Below, piece after piece: positions 36,066 to 45,743 of a DNA stretch of 64,000 nucleotides. Under the pieces are notes generated by a model, which was not told the origin of the DNA, did not search any database, and saw nothing but the letters and a program-made list of their open reading frames with translations. The stretch is from NCBI RefSeq assembly GCF_900091505.1, contig NZ_LT607409.1:4154001-4218000 (forward strand), given 5' to 3'. A program made the translations under genes and the position numbers. Positions within the stretch are counted from its first letter, which is position 1. Each line of letters begins with the position of its first letter. This stretch comes from Micromonospora chokoriensis. Lineage in GTDB: Bacteria > Actinomycetota > Actinomycetes > Mycobacteriales > Micromonosporaceae.

Positions 36066-37703
36066 ATGCTCCACAAGCCGTGGCGCCGAGTGGCGGTAGC
36101 CACCGCGGGTCTGCTCGCGCTCACCCTGATCTCCGCCTGTTCCGAGGACCCCGGCGAGTCGAAGGACCTCACCGAGAACCGGGTCGGCGCGATGGAGAAG
36201 TACGGTGTCGGCGACCAGTTCAAGGCCACCGAGGCGCTCTCCTTCTCCACCCTCTACAACAACCACACGTTCTACCCGCTCAAGGAGGACTGGCCGTTCT
36301 GGTCCGAGCTCACCAAGCGGACCAACGTGAAGATCGAGCCGGTCGCGGTGCCGCTGAGCGACTACGAGCAGAAGCGCAGCCTGCTGATCGGCGCCGGCGA
36401 CGCCCCGTTGATCATCCCGAAGACGTACCACCCGCAGGAGAACGCCTTCGTGTCCTCCGGGGCGATCCTCCCGGTGAGCGACTACCTGGACCTGATGCCC
36501 AACCTCAAGGACAAGATCAGCAAGTGGAACCTCAAGCCGGAGATCGACAACCTGCGGCAGTCCGACGGTAAGTTCTACCTGCTGCCGGGCCTGCACGAGA
36601 AGCCCACGCAGGACTACACGGTGCTGGTGCGCACCGACATCATGCAGGAGCTCAACCTGCCGACCCCGAAAACCTGGGACGACCTGTACGCCGTGCTCAA
36701 GGCGATGAAGGCGAAGTACCCGAACGTCTACCCGTACTCCGACCTCTTCAGCAAACCGAACCCGACCGGTGCCCTGCTGAACATCCTCGGCTCGGCCCAC
36801 GGCACCCAGGCGGGCTGGGACTACCAGCACGCCACCTGGGACGCGGCGACGAAGAAGTTCAGCTACACCGGGGCGTCCGAGCAGTACAAGCAGATGGTCA
36901 CCTTCCTGCACAAGCTCGTCGCCGAGGGTCTGCTCGACCCGGAGAGCTTCACCCAGACCGACGACCAGGCGCGCCAGAAGCTCGCCAACGGCAAGTCCTT
37001 CGTGGTCACCGGCAACGCGCAGACCCTGGTCAACAACCACCGACCGGACCTGGCCAAGACCCTGCCGAACGCGAAGATGGCCAAGATCCCGCTGCCGATC
37101 GGCCCGGCCGGTGAGATCAACCCGTTCCCCCGACTGGAGAACGGCATCATGATCTCCTCGAAGGCCCGGGAGAGCAAGAACTTCGTGGCCATGATGCAGT
37201 TCATCGACTGGTTGTGGTATTCGGACGCCGGCCTGGAGTTCGCCCGCTGGGGCATCGAGGGCACGACCTTCACCAAGGACGCCTCCGGCAAGCGCACCCT
37301 CGACCCCGGCATCGACTTCCTCGGCCTCCACCCGAAGGCGCCCAAGCACCTGCAGAAGGACTTCGGCTTCCACAACGGCGTCTTCGCCTACGGCGGCACG
37401 CCCGACCTGGTCCGTGGGTTCTTCTCCCCGGAGGAGCTGGAGTTCCAGAAGGTGATGGACGCCCGGCCACCGAAGGTGGTGCCCCCGCCGGCCCCGTTGA
37501 CCGACGAGGAGCGCGAGCAGGTGTCGCTCTGGGAGACGCCGCTGAAGGACTTCGTCACCCAGAACACGCTGAAGTTCGCCCTCGGCCAGCGGCCCCTCAG
37601 CGAGTGGGACGCGTACGTGGCCGAGTTGAAGGCCAAGAACTCCGAGCAGTACATCGACCTGGTCAACAAGGCGTACGAGCGGTTCCAGAAGAAGAACGGC
37701 TGA
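36066..37703 (+). CDS. Sugar-binding lipoprotein of the ABC importer (LplA-like)
   Basis: 545 residues with signal and lipobox LISAC, so anchored outside the membrane. Size and the opening FSTLYNNHTFYPLKEDWPFW match the large LplA-type binding proteins that bind long oligosaccharides. With LplBC it likely brings in decorated xylo-oligomers. AAAGGACG precedes ATG 36066. A hairpin follows its stop, a common way to raise the level of the binding protein over downstream genes. Confidence 0.93.
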   Translation: MLHKPWRRVAVATAGLLALTLISACSEDPGESKDLTENRVGAMEKYGVGDQFKATEALSFSTLYNNHTFYPLKEDWPFWSELTKRTNVKIEPVAVPLSDYEQKRSLLIGAGDAPLIIPKTYHPQENAFVSSGAILPVSDYLDLMPNLKDKISKWNLKPEIDNLRQSDGKFYLLPGLHEKPTQDYTVLVRTDIMQELNLPTPKTWDDLYAVLKAMKAKYPNVYPYSDLFSKPNPTGALLNILGSAHGTQAGWDYQHATWDAATKKFSYTGASEQYKQMVTFLHKLVAEGLLDPESFTQTDDQARQKLANGKSFVVTGNAQTLVNNHRPDLAKTLPNAKMAKIPLPIGPAGEINPFPRLENGIMISSKARESKNFVAMMQFIDWLWYSDAGLEFARWGIEGTTFTKDASGKRTLDPGIDFLGLHPKAPKHLQKDFGFHNGVFAYGGTPDLVRGFFSPEELEFQKVMDARPPKVVPPPAPLTDEEREQVSLWETPLKDFVTQNTLKFALGQRPLSEWDAYVAELKAKNSEQYIDLVNKAYERFQKKNG

Positions 37704-37713
37704 TCGGCGCGGT

Positions 37714-37747
37714 GTCCGGTCGGGTGGGGTCACCCGCTCGACCGGAC
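37714..37747 (+). terminator. Intra-operon hairpin after the binding-protein gene
   Basis: GTCCGGTCG (37714-37722) pairs with CGACCGGAC (37739-37747), with an inner GGGTG/CACCC stem. It may stabilise the upstream mRNA or terminate part of the transcripts. Confidence 0.65.
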
Positions 37748-37820
37748 GCCCGGCGACCACCGGCCGGTGCGACGCGCGTGACCCGCCCGCCCTCCGGCGA
37801 AGCGACCAGAAGGAGCGACA

Positions 37821-38510
37821 GTGAGTGGGGCGGCCCAGACCTGGCGACAGTTCGGTGACGGACCACTGTCGCGGATCACCTCACGCGTCTACATCCTGCT
37901 CGTGGTCGAGCTGCTCCTGCTGCTGACCACACTGCCCGGCCTGCTTCCGCTGCTGGTGCTCGGCCGCGACCCCAGCAACCTGCCCCTGGCCGCGCTGTTC
38001 CTGGTGCCGGTCGGCCCGGCGATCTCCGCCGCCCTGTACGCGCTGCGTCACCAGCGGACCGACCTCACCGACCTGCGCCCCGCCGCCCGGTTCTGGCGCG
38101 GTTACCGGACGAACGTGTCCGGCGTGCTGCGCGTCTGGGTGCCGACGTTGGTGTGGCTGACCGTGCTCGCCATGAACCTCGCCTACCGTGACGCGGTCGG
38201 CCTCGCGAGCTGGTGGGCGGTGCCGCTGGTCCTGCTCGCGGTGGGGGTGACACTCTGCGCGGCCAACGCACTGGTGATCACCTCGTTGTTCGACTTCCGC
38301 ACCCGTGACGTACTCCGGCTGGCCGTGCACTTCCTCGTGCGTACCCCCGGTGTCACCGTCGGCACCGCGCTGCTGCTGGCCGCGGCGACCGGCGTCACCG
38401 CGGTCCTCTCCGAGGCGGTGCTGGCGATGCTCGGTTCGGTACTGGTCCTGGCACTTCTGCGCGTGGCTGACCCGATGGTCGACCTGATCCGGAAGGAGTT
38501 CGCCGAATGA
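37821..38510 (+). CDS. YesL-family (DUF624) membrane protein
   Basis: 229 residues with five to six membrane helices; the opening GPLSRITSRVYILLVVELLL followed by a G-D-P/L-containing loop and a helix near FWRGYRTN fit DUF624/YesL. These proteins travel with LplABC-type importers, with unknown function. GTG 37821 has AAGGAG upstream. Ends in a 4-bp overlap with the GH42 gene. Confidence 0.85.
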   Translation: MSGAAQTWRQFGDGPLSRITSRVYILLVVELLLLLTTLPGLLPLLVLGRDPSNLPLAALFLVPVGPAISAALYALRHQRTDLTDLRPAARFWRGYRTNVSGVLRVWVPTLVWLTVLAMNLAYRDAVGLASWWAVPLVLLAVGVTLCAANALVITSLFDFRTRDVLRLAVHFLVRTPGVTVGTALLLAAATGVTAVLSEAVLAMLGSVLVLALLRVADPMVDLIRKEFAE

Positions 38511-40540
38511 GTCTGCCCGTCACCGCCAAGGTGCCCTTCGGAGGCGACTACAACCCGGAGCAGTGGCCCGAGGACGTCTGGAAGCAGGACCACCGTCTCT
38601 TCGACAGCGCCCGGATCGACCTGGTCACCCTCGGCGTGTTCGACTGGGCGCTCACCCAGCCCGCCGAGGACGTCTACGACTTCTCGCTGCTGGACCGGAT
38701 CGTGGAGCGGGCCGCCGCCGAGGGGCGCGGCATCTGCCTGGCGACCGGCACCGGTGCCCACCCGGCCTGGTTGGCGACGGCGTACCCGGAGGTGACCCGC
38801 ACCGACTTCGAGGGTCGCAAGCGCCGCTTCGGTCAACGACACAACTCCTGCCCCAGTTCCCCGGTCTACCGCCGGCTCTCGGTCGAGTTGGCGCGCCGGG
38901 TCGCCCGCCGCTACGCCGACACCCCGGCGGTCGTCGCGTGGCACGTGGGCAACGAGTACGGCGGCGCCTGCTACTGCGACCTGTGCGCGGCCGGGTTCCG
39001 GGGCTGGCTGCGCAACCGCTACGGCACCCTCGACGACCTGAACGCGGCCTGGTACACGACCTTCTGGTCGCACACCTTCACCGACTGGGAGCAGATCGAG
39101 CCGCCGTCGGCGTTGACCGAGCACTGGCGCGGCCCCGACCACACCGCGTTCCAGGGCATCACCCTGGACTACCTGCGGTTCTCCTCCGACGCCATGCTGG
39201 CCAACTTCCACGACGAGAAGGCCGCCATCCGCGAGTCCAGTCCCACCCTGCCGGTGACGACCAACTTCATGGGCATGTACCGGCCGATCGACTACCACCG
39301 CTGGGCGGCGCACCTGGACTTCGCCTCGTGGGACAACTACCCGCCGGACGACGAGTCGGCGGCCCGGATGGCGCTGACCCACGACCTGATGCGGGGGCTG
39401 AAGGACGGCCAGCCGTTCTGGTTGATGGAACAGTCCCCGGGCGTGACCGCGTGCCGCGACGTCAACCCGCTGAAGCGGCCCGGCGTCATGCGGCTGTGGA
39501 GTTGGCAGGCGGTGGCGCACGGCGCCGACGCGGTGCTGTTCTTCCAACTGCGCGCCTGCCGGGGCGCCAGCGAGAAATACCACGGAGCGGTCATCGGCCA
39601 CTCCGGCCGCTCCGACACCCGGGTGTTCCGGGAGGTCGCCGAGCTGGGCGCCGAGTTGGTCCGCCTCGGCTCGGCGTCGTTGGGCGCGCGGACGCCCGCC
39701 CGGGTGGCGCTGCTCTTCGACTGGGACAGCTGGTGGGCCTTGGAGATCTCCGACGGGCCGTCCCGGCTGGTCCGCTACCAACAGGTCGTGCTCGCATACC
39801 ACCGGGCGCTGTGGGACGCCGGGGTGGACCTGGACGTCGTCGCGGTGACCGCCGACCTGTCCGGCTACGACGTGGTCGTCGCGCCGGCCCTGCACATGCT
39901 CAAGGGCGACCTGGCGCAGCGCCTGGAGGACGTGGCGGCGCGCGGCGGGTCGGTGCTGACCACCTACCTGTCGGGTCGGGTGGACGAGAACGACCAGGCC
40001 TTCCTGATGGACGTGCCGGGCCCGCTCGGGCAACTGACGGGTGTCCGGGTCGACGAGTGGGACGCCCGTGGCCCGGAGGTGGTCAACCCGGTCCGCCTCG
40101 GCCACGGCGCCGAGGCTGTCGACGTCGAGGCGCGGCTGCTGTTCGAGCTGGTGATCCCGCAGGGCGCGCAGGTGGTCGGCACCTACCAGGCCGACTTCTA
40201 CGCGGGCACACCGGCGGTGACCCGCAACTCCTTCGGCGACGGCGACGGCTGGTACGTGGCGACCGACCTGGACCAGACCGGGGTCTCCTGGGTGGTCCGG
40301 CAGGTGATCGCGCGGCACGACGTGCTCGGGCCCTACCCGGACGTCGCGGACCTGGAATCCGCCGTCCGGGTCGCGCCGGACGGGTCGCGGCTGCTGTTCC
40401 TGCTCAACCACCGCGCCGACGCGGTCGAGGTGCCCGCCCGCCGCGGCGGGGTCGACCTGCTCACCGGTGACCGGATCTGGACCGGTTCAACAGTGCGCCT
40501 GCCGGCGTACGGAGTCGTGGTGCTGAAGGAGGACTGGTGA
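38507..40540 (+). CDS. GH42 beta-galactosidase-family glycosidase
   Basis: 677 residues, cytoplasmic. GDYNPEQWPEDVW at the N-terminus, acid/base E150 in AWHVGNEYGG, nucleophile E309 in FWLMEQSPG, and the paired Cys in CYCDLCAAGF that bind a metal in many GH42 enzymes; then the trimerisation and C-terminal beta domains. Usually a beta-galactosidase, though some act on alpha-L-arabinopyranosides. Its place beside GH67 suggests it trims galactosyl or arabinopyranosyl side groups of xylan. ATG 38507 overlaps the YesL stop. Confidence 0.93.
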   Translation: MSLPVTAKVPFGGDYNPEQWPEDVWKQDHRLFDSARIDLVTLGVFDWALTQPAEDVYDFSLLDRIVERAAAEGRGICLATGTGAHPAWLATAYPEVTRTDFEGRKRRFGQRHNSCPSSPVYRRLSVELARRVARRYADTPAVVAWHVGNEYGGACYCDLCAAGFRGWLRNRYGTLDDLNAAWYTTFWSHTFTDWEQIEPPSALTEHWRGPDHTAFQGITLDYLRFSSDAMLANFHDEKAAIRESSPTLPVTTNFMGMYRPIDYHRWAAHLDFASWDNYPPDDESAARMALTHDLMRGLKDGQPFWLMEQSPGVTACRDVNPLKRPGVMRLWSWQAVAHGADAVLFFQLRACRGASEKYHGAVIGHSGRSDTRVFREVAELGAELVRLGSASLGARTPARVALLFDWDSWWALEISDGPSRLVRYQQVVLAYHRALWDAGVDLDVVAVTADLSGYDVVVAPALHMLKGDLAQRLEDVAARGGSVLTTYLSGRVDENDQAFLMDVPGPLGQLTGVRVDEWDARGPEVVNPVRLGHGAEAVDVEARLLFELVIPQGAQVVGTYQADFYAGTPAVTRNSFGDGDGWYVATDLDQTGVSWVVRQVIARHDVLGPYPDVADLESAVRVAPDGSRLLFLLNHRADAVEVPARRGGVDLLTGDRIWTGSTVRLPAYGVVVLKEDW

Positions 40541-42675
40541 ACGCAGACGAGTCGGTCCACCTGGAGCAGCTGATGTTCGTCGACGATCCGATGGAACCCC
40601 ACGAGCCACGCGTGCACCCGGCCTGGCTGCCGCCGGAGGCGTTCCGGTCGCTCGGCGCACGCCGCGTCCTCGTCCACGGTGATGGGCTGCTCGTCGACAC
40701 CGTGCTGCACGAGGTGTCGCGCGCCTGCGCCCGCTACGGCGGGCGGGTGTGGCACTCCCCGTCCTGGGACATCGACGTCGACCTCGTGTTCGCCCTGCGC
40801 GGCGACGACGAGCCACCCAGTTCGGCGGTGCGGGCGGCACGGTCGGCGGGGGAGTCGGCATTGACCGAGATCGGCGACGGGGGGTCGCTCGGCGACGAGG
40901 GGTTCCTGCTGGCCCGCCACGGCGACGTGACGGTGGTGCTGGCCGACGCGCCCGCCGGCCTGCTGTACGGCCTGTTCCACGTGGTCCGGCTCTGCGCGGC
41001 GGCGTTCGACCCCGAGCGCCCACCGGAGCGGCACCGGCCGGCGCTGCGTCGGCGGATGCTGGACCACTGGGACAACGTGGCCGTGCACCCGGTGATGGGC
41101 CAGGTCGAACGGGGGTACGCGGGCGGTTCGATCTTCTGGCGGGACGGCCGCCCGCGCGGTGACCTGGCCCGGATCCGGGAGTACGGGCGGCTGCTCGCCG
41201 CGAGCGGTGTCAACGCGATCTCGGTGAACAACGTCAACGTCGCCCGCACCGAGGCGCTGCTGCTCACCGACCGGCTCGGCGACGTCGCCGAGATCGCCGA
41301 CGTGCTGCGTCCGTACCACATCCGGGTGCACCTGTCGGTCACCTTCGCCGCGCCGGTGGTCCTCGGTGACCTGTCGACCGCCGATCCCCTGGACGAGGGG
41401 GTGCGGGCCTGGTGGGCCGCGACCACCCGCACGGTGTACGACCGCATCCCGGACTTCGGCGGTTACGTGGTGAAGGCCGACTCGGAGGGGCAACCCGGCC
41501 CGTTCACCTACGGACGTGACCACGCCGACGGGGCGAACATGCTGGCCGAGGCGTTGGCGCCGTTCGGGGGAGTGGTGCACTGGCGGGCGTTCGTCTACAA
41601 CCACCACCAGGACTGGCGGGACCGGTCCACCGACCGGGCGCGCGCCGCGTACGACCACTTCGCCCCCCTCGACGGCCGCTTCCGCACCAACGTGGTCGTG
41701 CAGGTGAAGTACGGTCCGGTGGACTTCCAGACCCGAGAACCGGTGTCCCCGGTGATCGCCGCGATGCCGGCCACCCGGATCGCTGTGGAGTTGCAGGTCA
41801 CCCAGGAGTACACAGGTCAGCAGCGGCACGTCTGCCACCTCGGCCCGTGGTGGAGCGAGGTGCTGCGGTTCGCGCCCTGGGGTCCGGACGGACGGACGGT
41901 GGCGGACGTGGCGGCGGGCGAGTCGGGCGTGGGCGGCGGCCTGGTCGCGGTCGCCAACGTGGGCGACGACCTCTTCTGGACCGGTCATCCGTTGGCGCAG
42001 GCCAACCTGTACACGTTCGGCCGGCTGGCCTGGGATCCCCGGCGGGACCCCACCGCCGTCCTCGACGAGTGGATCACGCTGACCTTCCCGCCGTCGGCGA
42101 CCGCCGACCCGGACCTGGTGCGGCGGACGCTGCACGAGATCATGGACGACTCCTGGCGCACCTACGAGCGGTACACCGCCCCGCTGGGCGTCGGCTTCAT
42201 GGTCAACCCCGGCGACCACTACGGCCCCGGCGTCGACGGGTACGAGTACACGCGCTGGGGCACCTACCACTTCGCCGACCGGGACGGTGTCGGCGTGGAC
42301 CGCACCCGCGCGTCGGGCACCGGTTTCACCGGGCAGTACCCGCCGTACTGGGCGCAGGTGTACGAGTCTCTGGAGACCTGCCCGGACGAGCTGTTGCTCT
42401 TCTTCCACCACGTGCCGTACGGGCACGTCCTGCACAGCGGGTCGACGGTCATCCAGCACATCTACGACACCCACTTCGCCGGTGTCGAGGAGGTGACGGC
42501 GATGCGGCGGCGGTGGCGGACCCTCAACGGGATGATCGACCCGGCCGTGTACGAGCGGGTCGCCGAACGCCTAAACGAGCAGGTGCGATGTGCCATCGAG
42601 TGGCGTGACCAGATCAACACGTACTTCTACCGGAAGTCCGGGGTGCCCGACGAGCGAGGGCGGGACATCCACTGA
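40537..42675 (+). CDS. GH67 alpha-glucuronidase
   Basis: 712 residues, the normal GH67 length, no signal. Visible family blocks: RRMLDHWDN, SGVNAISVNNVNV, KADSEGQPGPFTYGRDHADG (general acid Glu) and VQVKYGPVDFQTREPVSPV with the Asp and Glu catalytic pair. It removes 4-O-methyl-glucuronic acid from the non-reducing end of imported xylo-oligomers. GTG 40537 overlaps the GH42 stop. Last gene of the operon. Confidence 0.95.
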   Translation: MNADESVHLEQLMFVDDPMEPHEPRVHPAWLPPEAFRSLGARRVLVHGDGLLVDTVLHEVSRACARYGGRVWHSPSWDIDVDLVFALRGDDEPPSSAVRAARSAGESALTEIGDGGSLGDEGFLLARHGDVTVVLADAPAGLLYGLFHVVRLCAAAFDPERPPERHRPALRRRMLDHWDNVAVHPVMGQVERGYAGGSIFWRDGRPRGDLARIREYGRLLAASGVNAISVNNVNVARTEALLLTDRLGDVAEIADVLRPYHIRVHLSVTFAAPVVLGDLSTADPLDEGVRAWWAATTRTVYDRIPDFGGYVVKADSEGQPGPFTYGRDHADGANMLAEALAPFGGVVHWRAFVYNHHQDWRDRSTDRARAAYDHFAPLDGRFRTNVVVQVKYGPVDFQTREPVSPVIAAMPATRIAVELQVTQEYTGQQRHVCHLGPWWSEVLRFAPWGPDGRTVADVAAGESGVGGGLVAVANVGDDLFWTGHPLAQANLYTFGRLAWDPRRDPTAVLDEWITLTFPPSATADPDLVRRTLHEIMDDSWRTYERYTAPLGVGFMVNPGDHYGPGVDGYEYTRWGTYHFADRDGVGVDRTRASGTGFTGQYPPYWAQVYESLETCPDELLLFFHHVPYGHVLHSGSTVIQHIYDTHFAGVEEVTAMRRRWRTLNGMIDPAVYERVAERLNEQVRCAIEWRDQINTYFYRKSGVPDERGRDIH

Positions 42676-42690
42676 CGCGGATCGCAGAGC

Positions 42691-42721
42691 TTTCCGGCAC
42701 GTTCCGAGAACGTGCCGGAAA
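42691..42721 (+). terminator. Hairpin terminator of the xylan-use operon
   Basis: A perfect 14-bp stem (42691-42704 with 42708-42721), loop CGA, 15 bp after the GH67 stop. Confidence 0.85.
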
Positions 42722-42797
42722 ATGCTCGCCGGCGGCCGGTGGCGGTGGTCTCTGCCGAACCCCGCCGACGCGCAGGTGACGCCGGAAACCCTTGCAG

Positions 42798-42840
42798 CGA
42801 AAGGTTTTCGGAAGTCTTGACAATCGAGTTGTCTCGATTG
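42798..42840 (+). promoter_or_regulatory. Regulatory region of the CE1 esterase gene: GAAA-type repeat and palindrome
   Basis: CGAAA-GGT-TTTCG (42798-42810) is a looser relative of the repressor palindrome at 31462. TTGACA (42817-42822) is a likely -35. The next bases form a perfect palindrome CAATCGAG-TTGT-CTCGATTG (42821-42840). The -10 is unclear. Confidence 0.55.
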
Positions 42841-42939
42841 AAGCTGACATGGTCACGCGAGCCGCGGTCAAGGTCGGGCGAAGGGCAGTCCTCGACTTAA
42901 GTCCCCTTCCACGCGCCTTTTTCGCAAGGGATCGCGCCC

Positions 42940-44280
42940 ATGACACTGAAGACCCGGATGCTTGGCGTCGCCATGGCGGCCGTGACACTGGCCGCCGCCG
43001 CGTTGACGTTCGCCGCGCCGGCGTCGGCGGCGACGCTGACGCAGGTGTCCAACTTCGGCACCAACCCCACCAACCTCCAGATGCACCTCTACGTCCCGGA
43101 CCGGGTGGCGTCCCGGCCGGCGATCCTCCTGGCGCTGCACTACTGCACCGGCACGGGCCCGGCGTTCCACTCCGGCACGCAGTACGCGTCCCTCGCCGAC
43201 CGGTACGGGTTCATCGTGATCTACCCGTCGGCGACCCGCAGCAGCAAGTGCTGGGACGTGTACTCGCCCCAGGCGCTACGCCGTGGCGGCGGCAGCGACC
43301 CGGTCGGCCTCATGTCGATGGTCGACTACGTGAAGCAGCGCTACTCCGCCGACCCCACCCGGATCTTCGCGACCGGCACCTCGTCCGGGGCGATGATGAC
43401 GAACGTCATGCTCGGCGACTACCCGGACGTGTTCGCTGCCGGCGCGTCCTTCGCCGGGGTGCCGTTCGCCTGCTTCGCCACCGGCGGCACCTCCGAGTGG
43501 AACAGCCAGTGCGCGAACGGGCAACTCGTCAGGACCGCCCAGCAGTGGGGTGACCTGGTCCGCCAGGCGTACCCGGGCTACAGCGGCCAACGGCCCCGGA
43601 TGCAGATCTGGCACGGCACCAACGACGACACGCTGCGCTACCCGAACTTCGGCGAGCAGGTCAAGCAGTGGACCAACGTGCACGGGCTGAGCCAGACCCC
43701 GACGTACACCGACTCCCCGCGGTCCGGCTACACCCGCACCCGGTACGGCAGCAGCGGCCCGATGGCGCCGGTCGAGGCGATCAGCATGCAGGGCGTCACG
43801 CACAACATCCCGGTCGACGCCGCGCAGGTGATCCGCTTCTTCGGCCTGGACGGCACCGCCCCTCCGACCACGCCGCCGCCGACCACCCCGCCTCCGACCA
43901 CGCCGCCGCCGACGACGCCACCCCCGACCACTCCGCCACCCACGACGCCGCCTCCGAGTGACGGCGCCTGCCGGGTCGGCTACACGGTCAACGCCTGGAA
44001 CACCGGCCTCACCGCGAGCGTGACCATCACCAACACCGGCTCCGCCGCCGTGAACGGGTGGGCGTTGACCTTCACGCTGCCCAGCGGACAGCGCATCACC
44101 AGCGGCTGGAACGCCCAGTACGCCCCGACGAGCGGAGACGTCACCGCCCGCAACGTCGCCTACAACTCCACGATCGCCCCGAACGCGTCGGTCGAGATCG
44201 GCTTCCAGGCCACGCACGAGGGGGGCAGCGGCAAGCCCTCGTCGTTCGCCCTCAACGGCGCCGCCTGTTCGGTGTCCTGA
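42940..44280 (+). CDS. Secreted CE1-type (PHB-depolymerase family) acetyl-xylan/feruloyl esterase with CBM2
   Basis: 446 residues. Sec signal ending PASA, an esterase domain of the PHB-depolymerase family (HYCTGTGPAFH, nucleophile Ser in GTSSGAM, acidic WHGTNDDT, late His in GVTHN), a 30-residue linker of PPTT repeats, then CBM2 with the usual Cys pair. Such fusions deacetylate or remove ferulate from xylan in plant walls. It is probably transcribed apart from the importer operon because a terminator and its own regulatory region lie upstream. The xylanase follows 39 bp later. Confidence 0.92.
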   Translation: MTLKTRMLGVAMAAVTLAAAALTFAAPASAATLTQVSNFGTNPTNLQMHLYVPDRVASRPAILLALHYCTGTGPAFHSGTQYASLADRYGFIVIYPSATRSSKCWDVYSPQALRRGGGSDPVGLMSMVDYVKQRYSADPTRIFATGTSSGAMMTNVMLGDYPDVFAAGASFAGVPFACFATGGTSEWNSQCANGQLVRTAQQWGDLVRQAYPGYSGQRPRMQIWHGTNDDTLRYPNFGEQVKQWTNVHGLSQTPTYTDSPRSGYTRTRYGSSGPMAPVEAISMQGVTHNIPVDAAQVIRFFGLDGTAPPTTPPPTTPPPTTPPPTTPPPTTPPPTTPPPSDGACRVGYTVNAWNTGLTASVTITNTGSAAVNGWALTFTLPSGQRITSGWNAQYAPTSGDVTARNVAYNSTIAPNASVEIGFQATHEGGSGKPSSFALNGAACSVS

Positions 44281-44319
44281 GTGTCCTTCCCACCCACCAC
44301 ACAGAAGGAGTCGCCCGAG

Positions 44320-45702
44320 ATGAGAAGAACCAGATGGAAGGTGGCATCGAGAGCCGCCGTGGCGCTGACCGGAGTGGGCGCCCTCGCCGCCGGCATGGCG
44401 CTGTTCATGACGGCGCCGGCCGCCGCCGGGACGACACTCGGCGCGTCCGCCGCCGAGAAGGGTCGCTACTTCGGCACGGCGGTGGCCGGCTTCAAGCTCT
44501 CCGACAGTGCGTACACCACGATTTTGAACCGTGAGTTCAACATGGTGACCGCCGAGAACGAAATGAAGATGAACGCCACCGAGCCGCAGCAGGGGCGGTT
44601 CAGCTTCACCGACGCCGACCGGATCGTCAACCACGCCCGCAGTCGGGGCATGAGCGTGCGGGGTCACACCCTCGCCTGGCACTCGCAGCAGCCGGGGTGG
44701 ATGGAGAACATGAGCGGCAGCGCGCTGCGCTCGGCGATGCTCAACCACGTCACCCAGGTGGCCACCTACTATCGGGGCAAGATCCACTCGTGGGACGTGG
44801 TGAACGAGGCGTTCGCCGACGGCAGCTCCGGCGCCCGTCGCGACTCCAACCTCCAGCGCACCGGCAACGACTGGATCGAGGCGGCGTTCCGGGCGGCGGA
44901 TGCCGCGGACCCGAACGCGAAGCTCTGCTACAACGACTACAACACCGACAACTGGACGCACGCGAAGACGCAGGCCGTGTACAACATGGTGCGCGACTTC
45001 AAGGCGCGTGGCGTGCCGATCGACTGCGTCGGGTTCCAGTCGCACTTCAACAACGACTCCCCGTACGTCAGCAACTACCGCACCACCCTGTCCAGCTTCG
45101 CGGCGCTCGGCGTGGACGTGCAGATCACCGAGCTGGACATCCAGGGCGCCTCGGCGAACACGTACCGCAGCGTCGTCGAGGACTGCCTGGCCGTCTCCCG
45201 CTGCAACGGCATCACGGTGTGGGGCATCCGCGACAGTGACTCGTGGCGTTCCAACCAGACCCCGTTGCTGTTCAACAGCAACGGCTCGAAGAAGCCGGCG
45301 TACGACGCGGTGCTCGCCGCGCTGAACAGCGGCACCACGCCGACCGACCCGCCGCCCACCACCACGCCGCCGCCGACCGACCCGCCGCCCACCACGCCGC
45401 CCCCGGGCCCGGGTGGCTGCACCGCGACGGTGTCGGTGAACCAGTGGAACGGTGGTTTCGTGGCGAACGTGCGGGTGACCGCCGGTTCGTCGGCGCTCAA
45501 CGGCTGGACGGTGACGATCGCGCTGCCGTCGGGCGCGACGGTCACCAACGCGTGGAGCGCCGACCGCAGCGGTAACACCGGCACCACGATCTGGCGCAAC
45601 GTGGCCTACAACGGTCAGGTCGGCGCCGGACAGTCCACCGAGTTCGGGTTCCAGGCCAACGGCACCGCCGGCAGCCTGAGCCCCACCTGCTCGGCAGGCT
45701 AG
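44320..45702 (+). CDS. Secreted GH10 endo-1,4-beta-xylanase with CBM2
   Basis: 460 residues. Signal peptide to about residue 36 (APAAAG), GH10 barrel with acid/base E163 in WDVVNEAF and nucleophile E271 in ITELDIQG, Pro-Thr linker, then a CBM2 (CTATVSVNQWNGGFVANV ... SPTCSAG). It cuts the xylan backbone outside the cell and supplies the oligomers for the importer. ATG 44320 is chosen over the earlier GTG at 44281 because AAGGAG (44304-44309) is well placed and the signal begins there (MRRTRWKVAS). Confidence 0.95.
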   Translation: MRRTRWKVASRAAVALTGVGALAAGMALFMTAPAAAGTTLGASAAEKGRYFGTAVAGFKLSDSAYTTILNREFNMVTAENEMKMNATEPQQGRFSFTDADRIVNHARSRGMSVRGHTLAWHSQQPGWMENMSGSALRSAMLNHVTQVATYYRGKIHSWDVVNEAFADGSSGARRDSNLQRTGNDWIEAAFRAADAADPNAKLCYNDYNTDNWTHAKTQAVYNMVRDFKARGVPIDCVGFQSHFNNDSPYVSNYRTTLSSFAALGVDVQITELDIQGASANTYRSVVEDCLAVSRCNGITVWGIRDSDSWRSNQTPLLFNSNGSKKPAYDAVLAALNSGTTPTDPPPTTTPPPTDPPPTTPPPGPGGCTATVSVNQWNGGFVANVRVTAGSSALNGWTVTIALPSGATVTNAWSADRSGNTGTTIWRNVAYNGQVGAGQSTEFGFQANGTAGSLSPTCSAG

Positions 45703-45743
45703 AACCCAGCGGGCCGGTGCGGAGGCGGTCCCGCCCCGCACCG

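Noticed and set aside
43861..43950. Second short repetitive stretch
   Set aside because: It encodes the Pro-Thr linker between esterase and CBM2 domains; a normal coding repeat.
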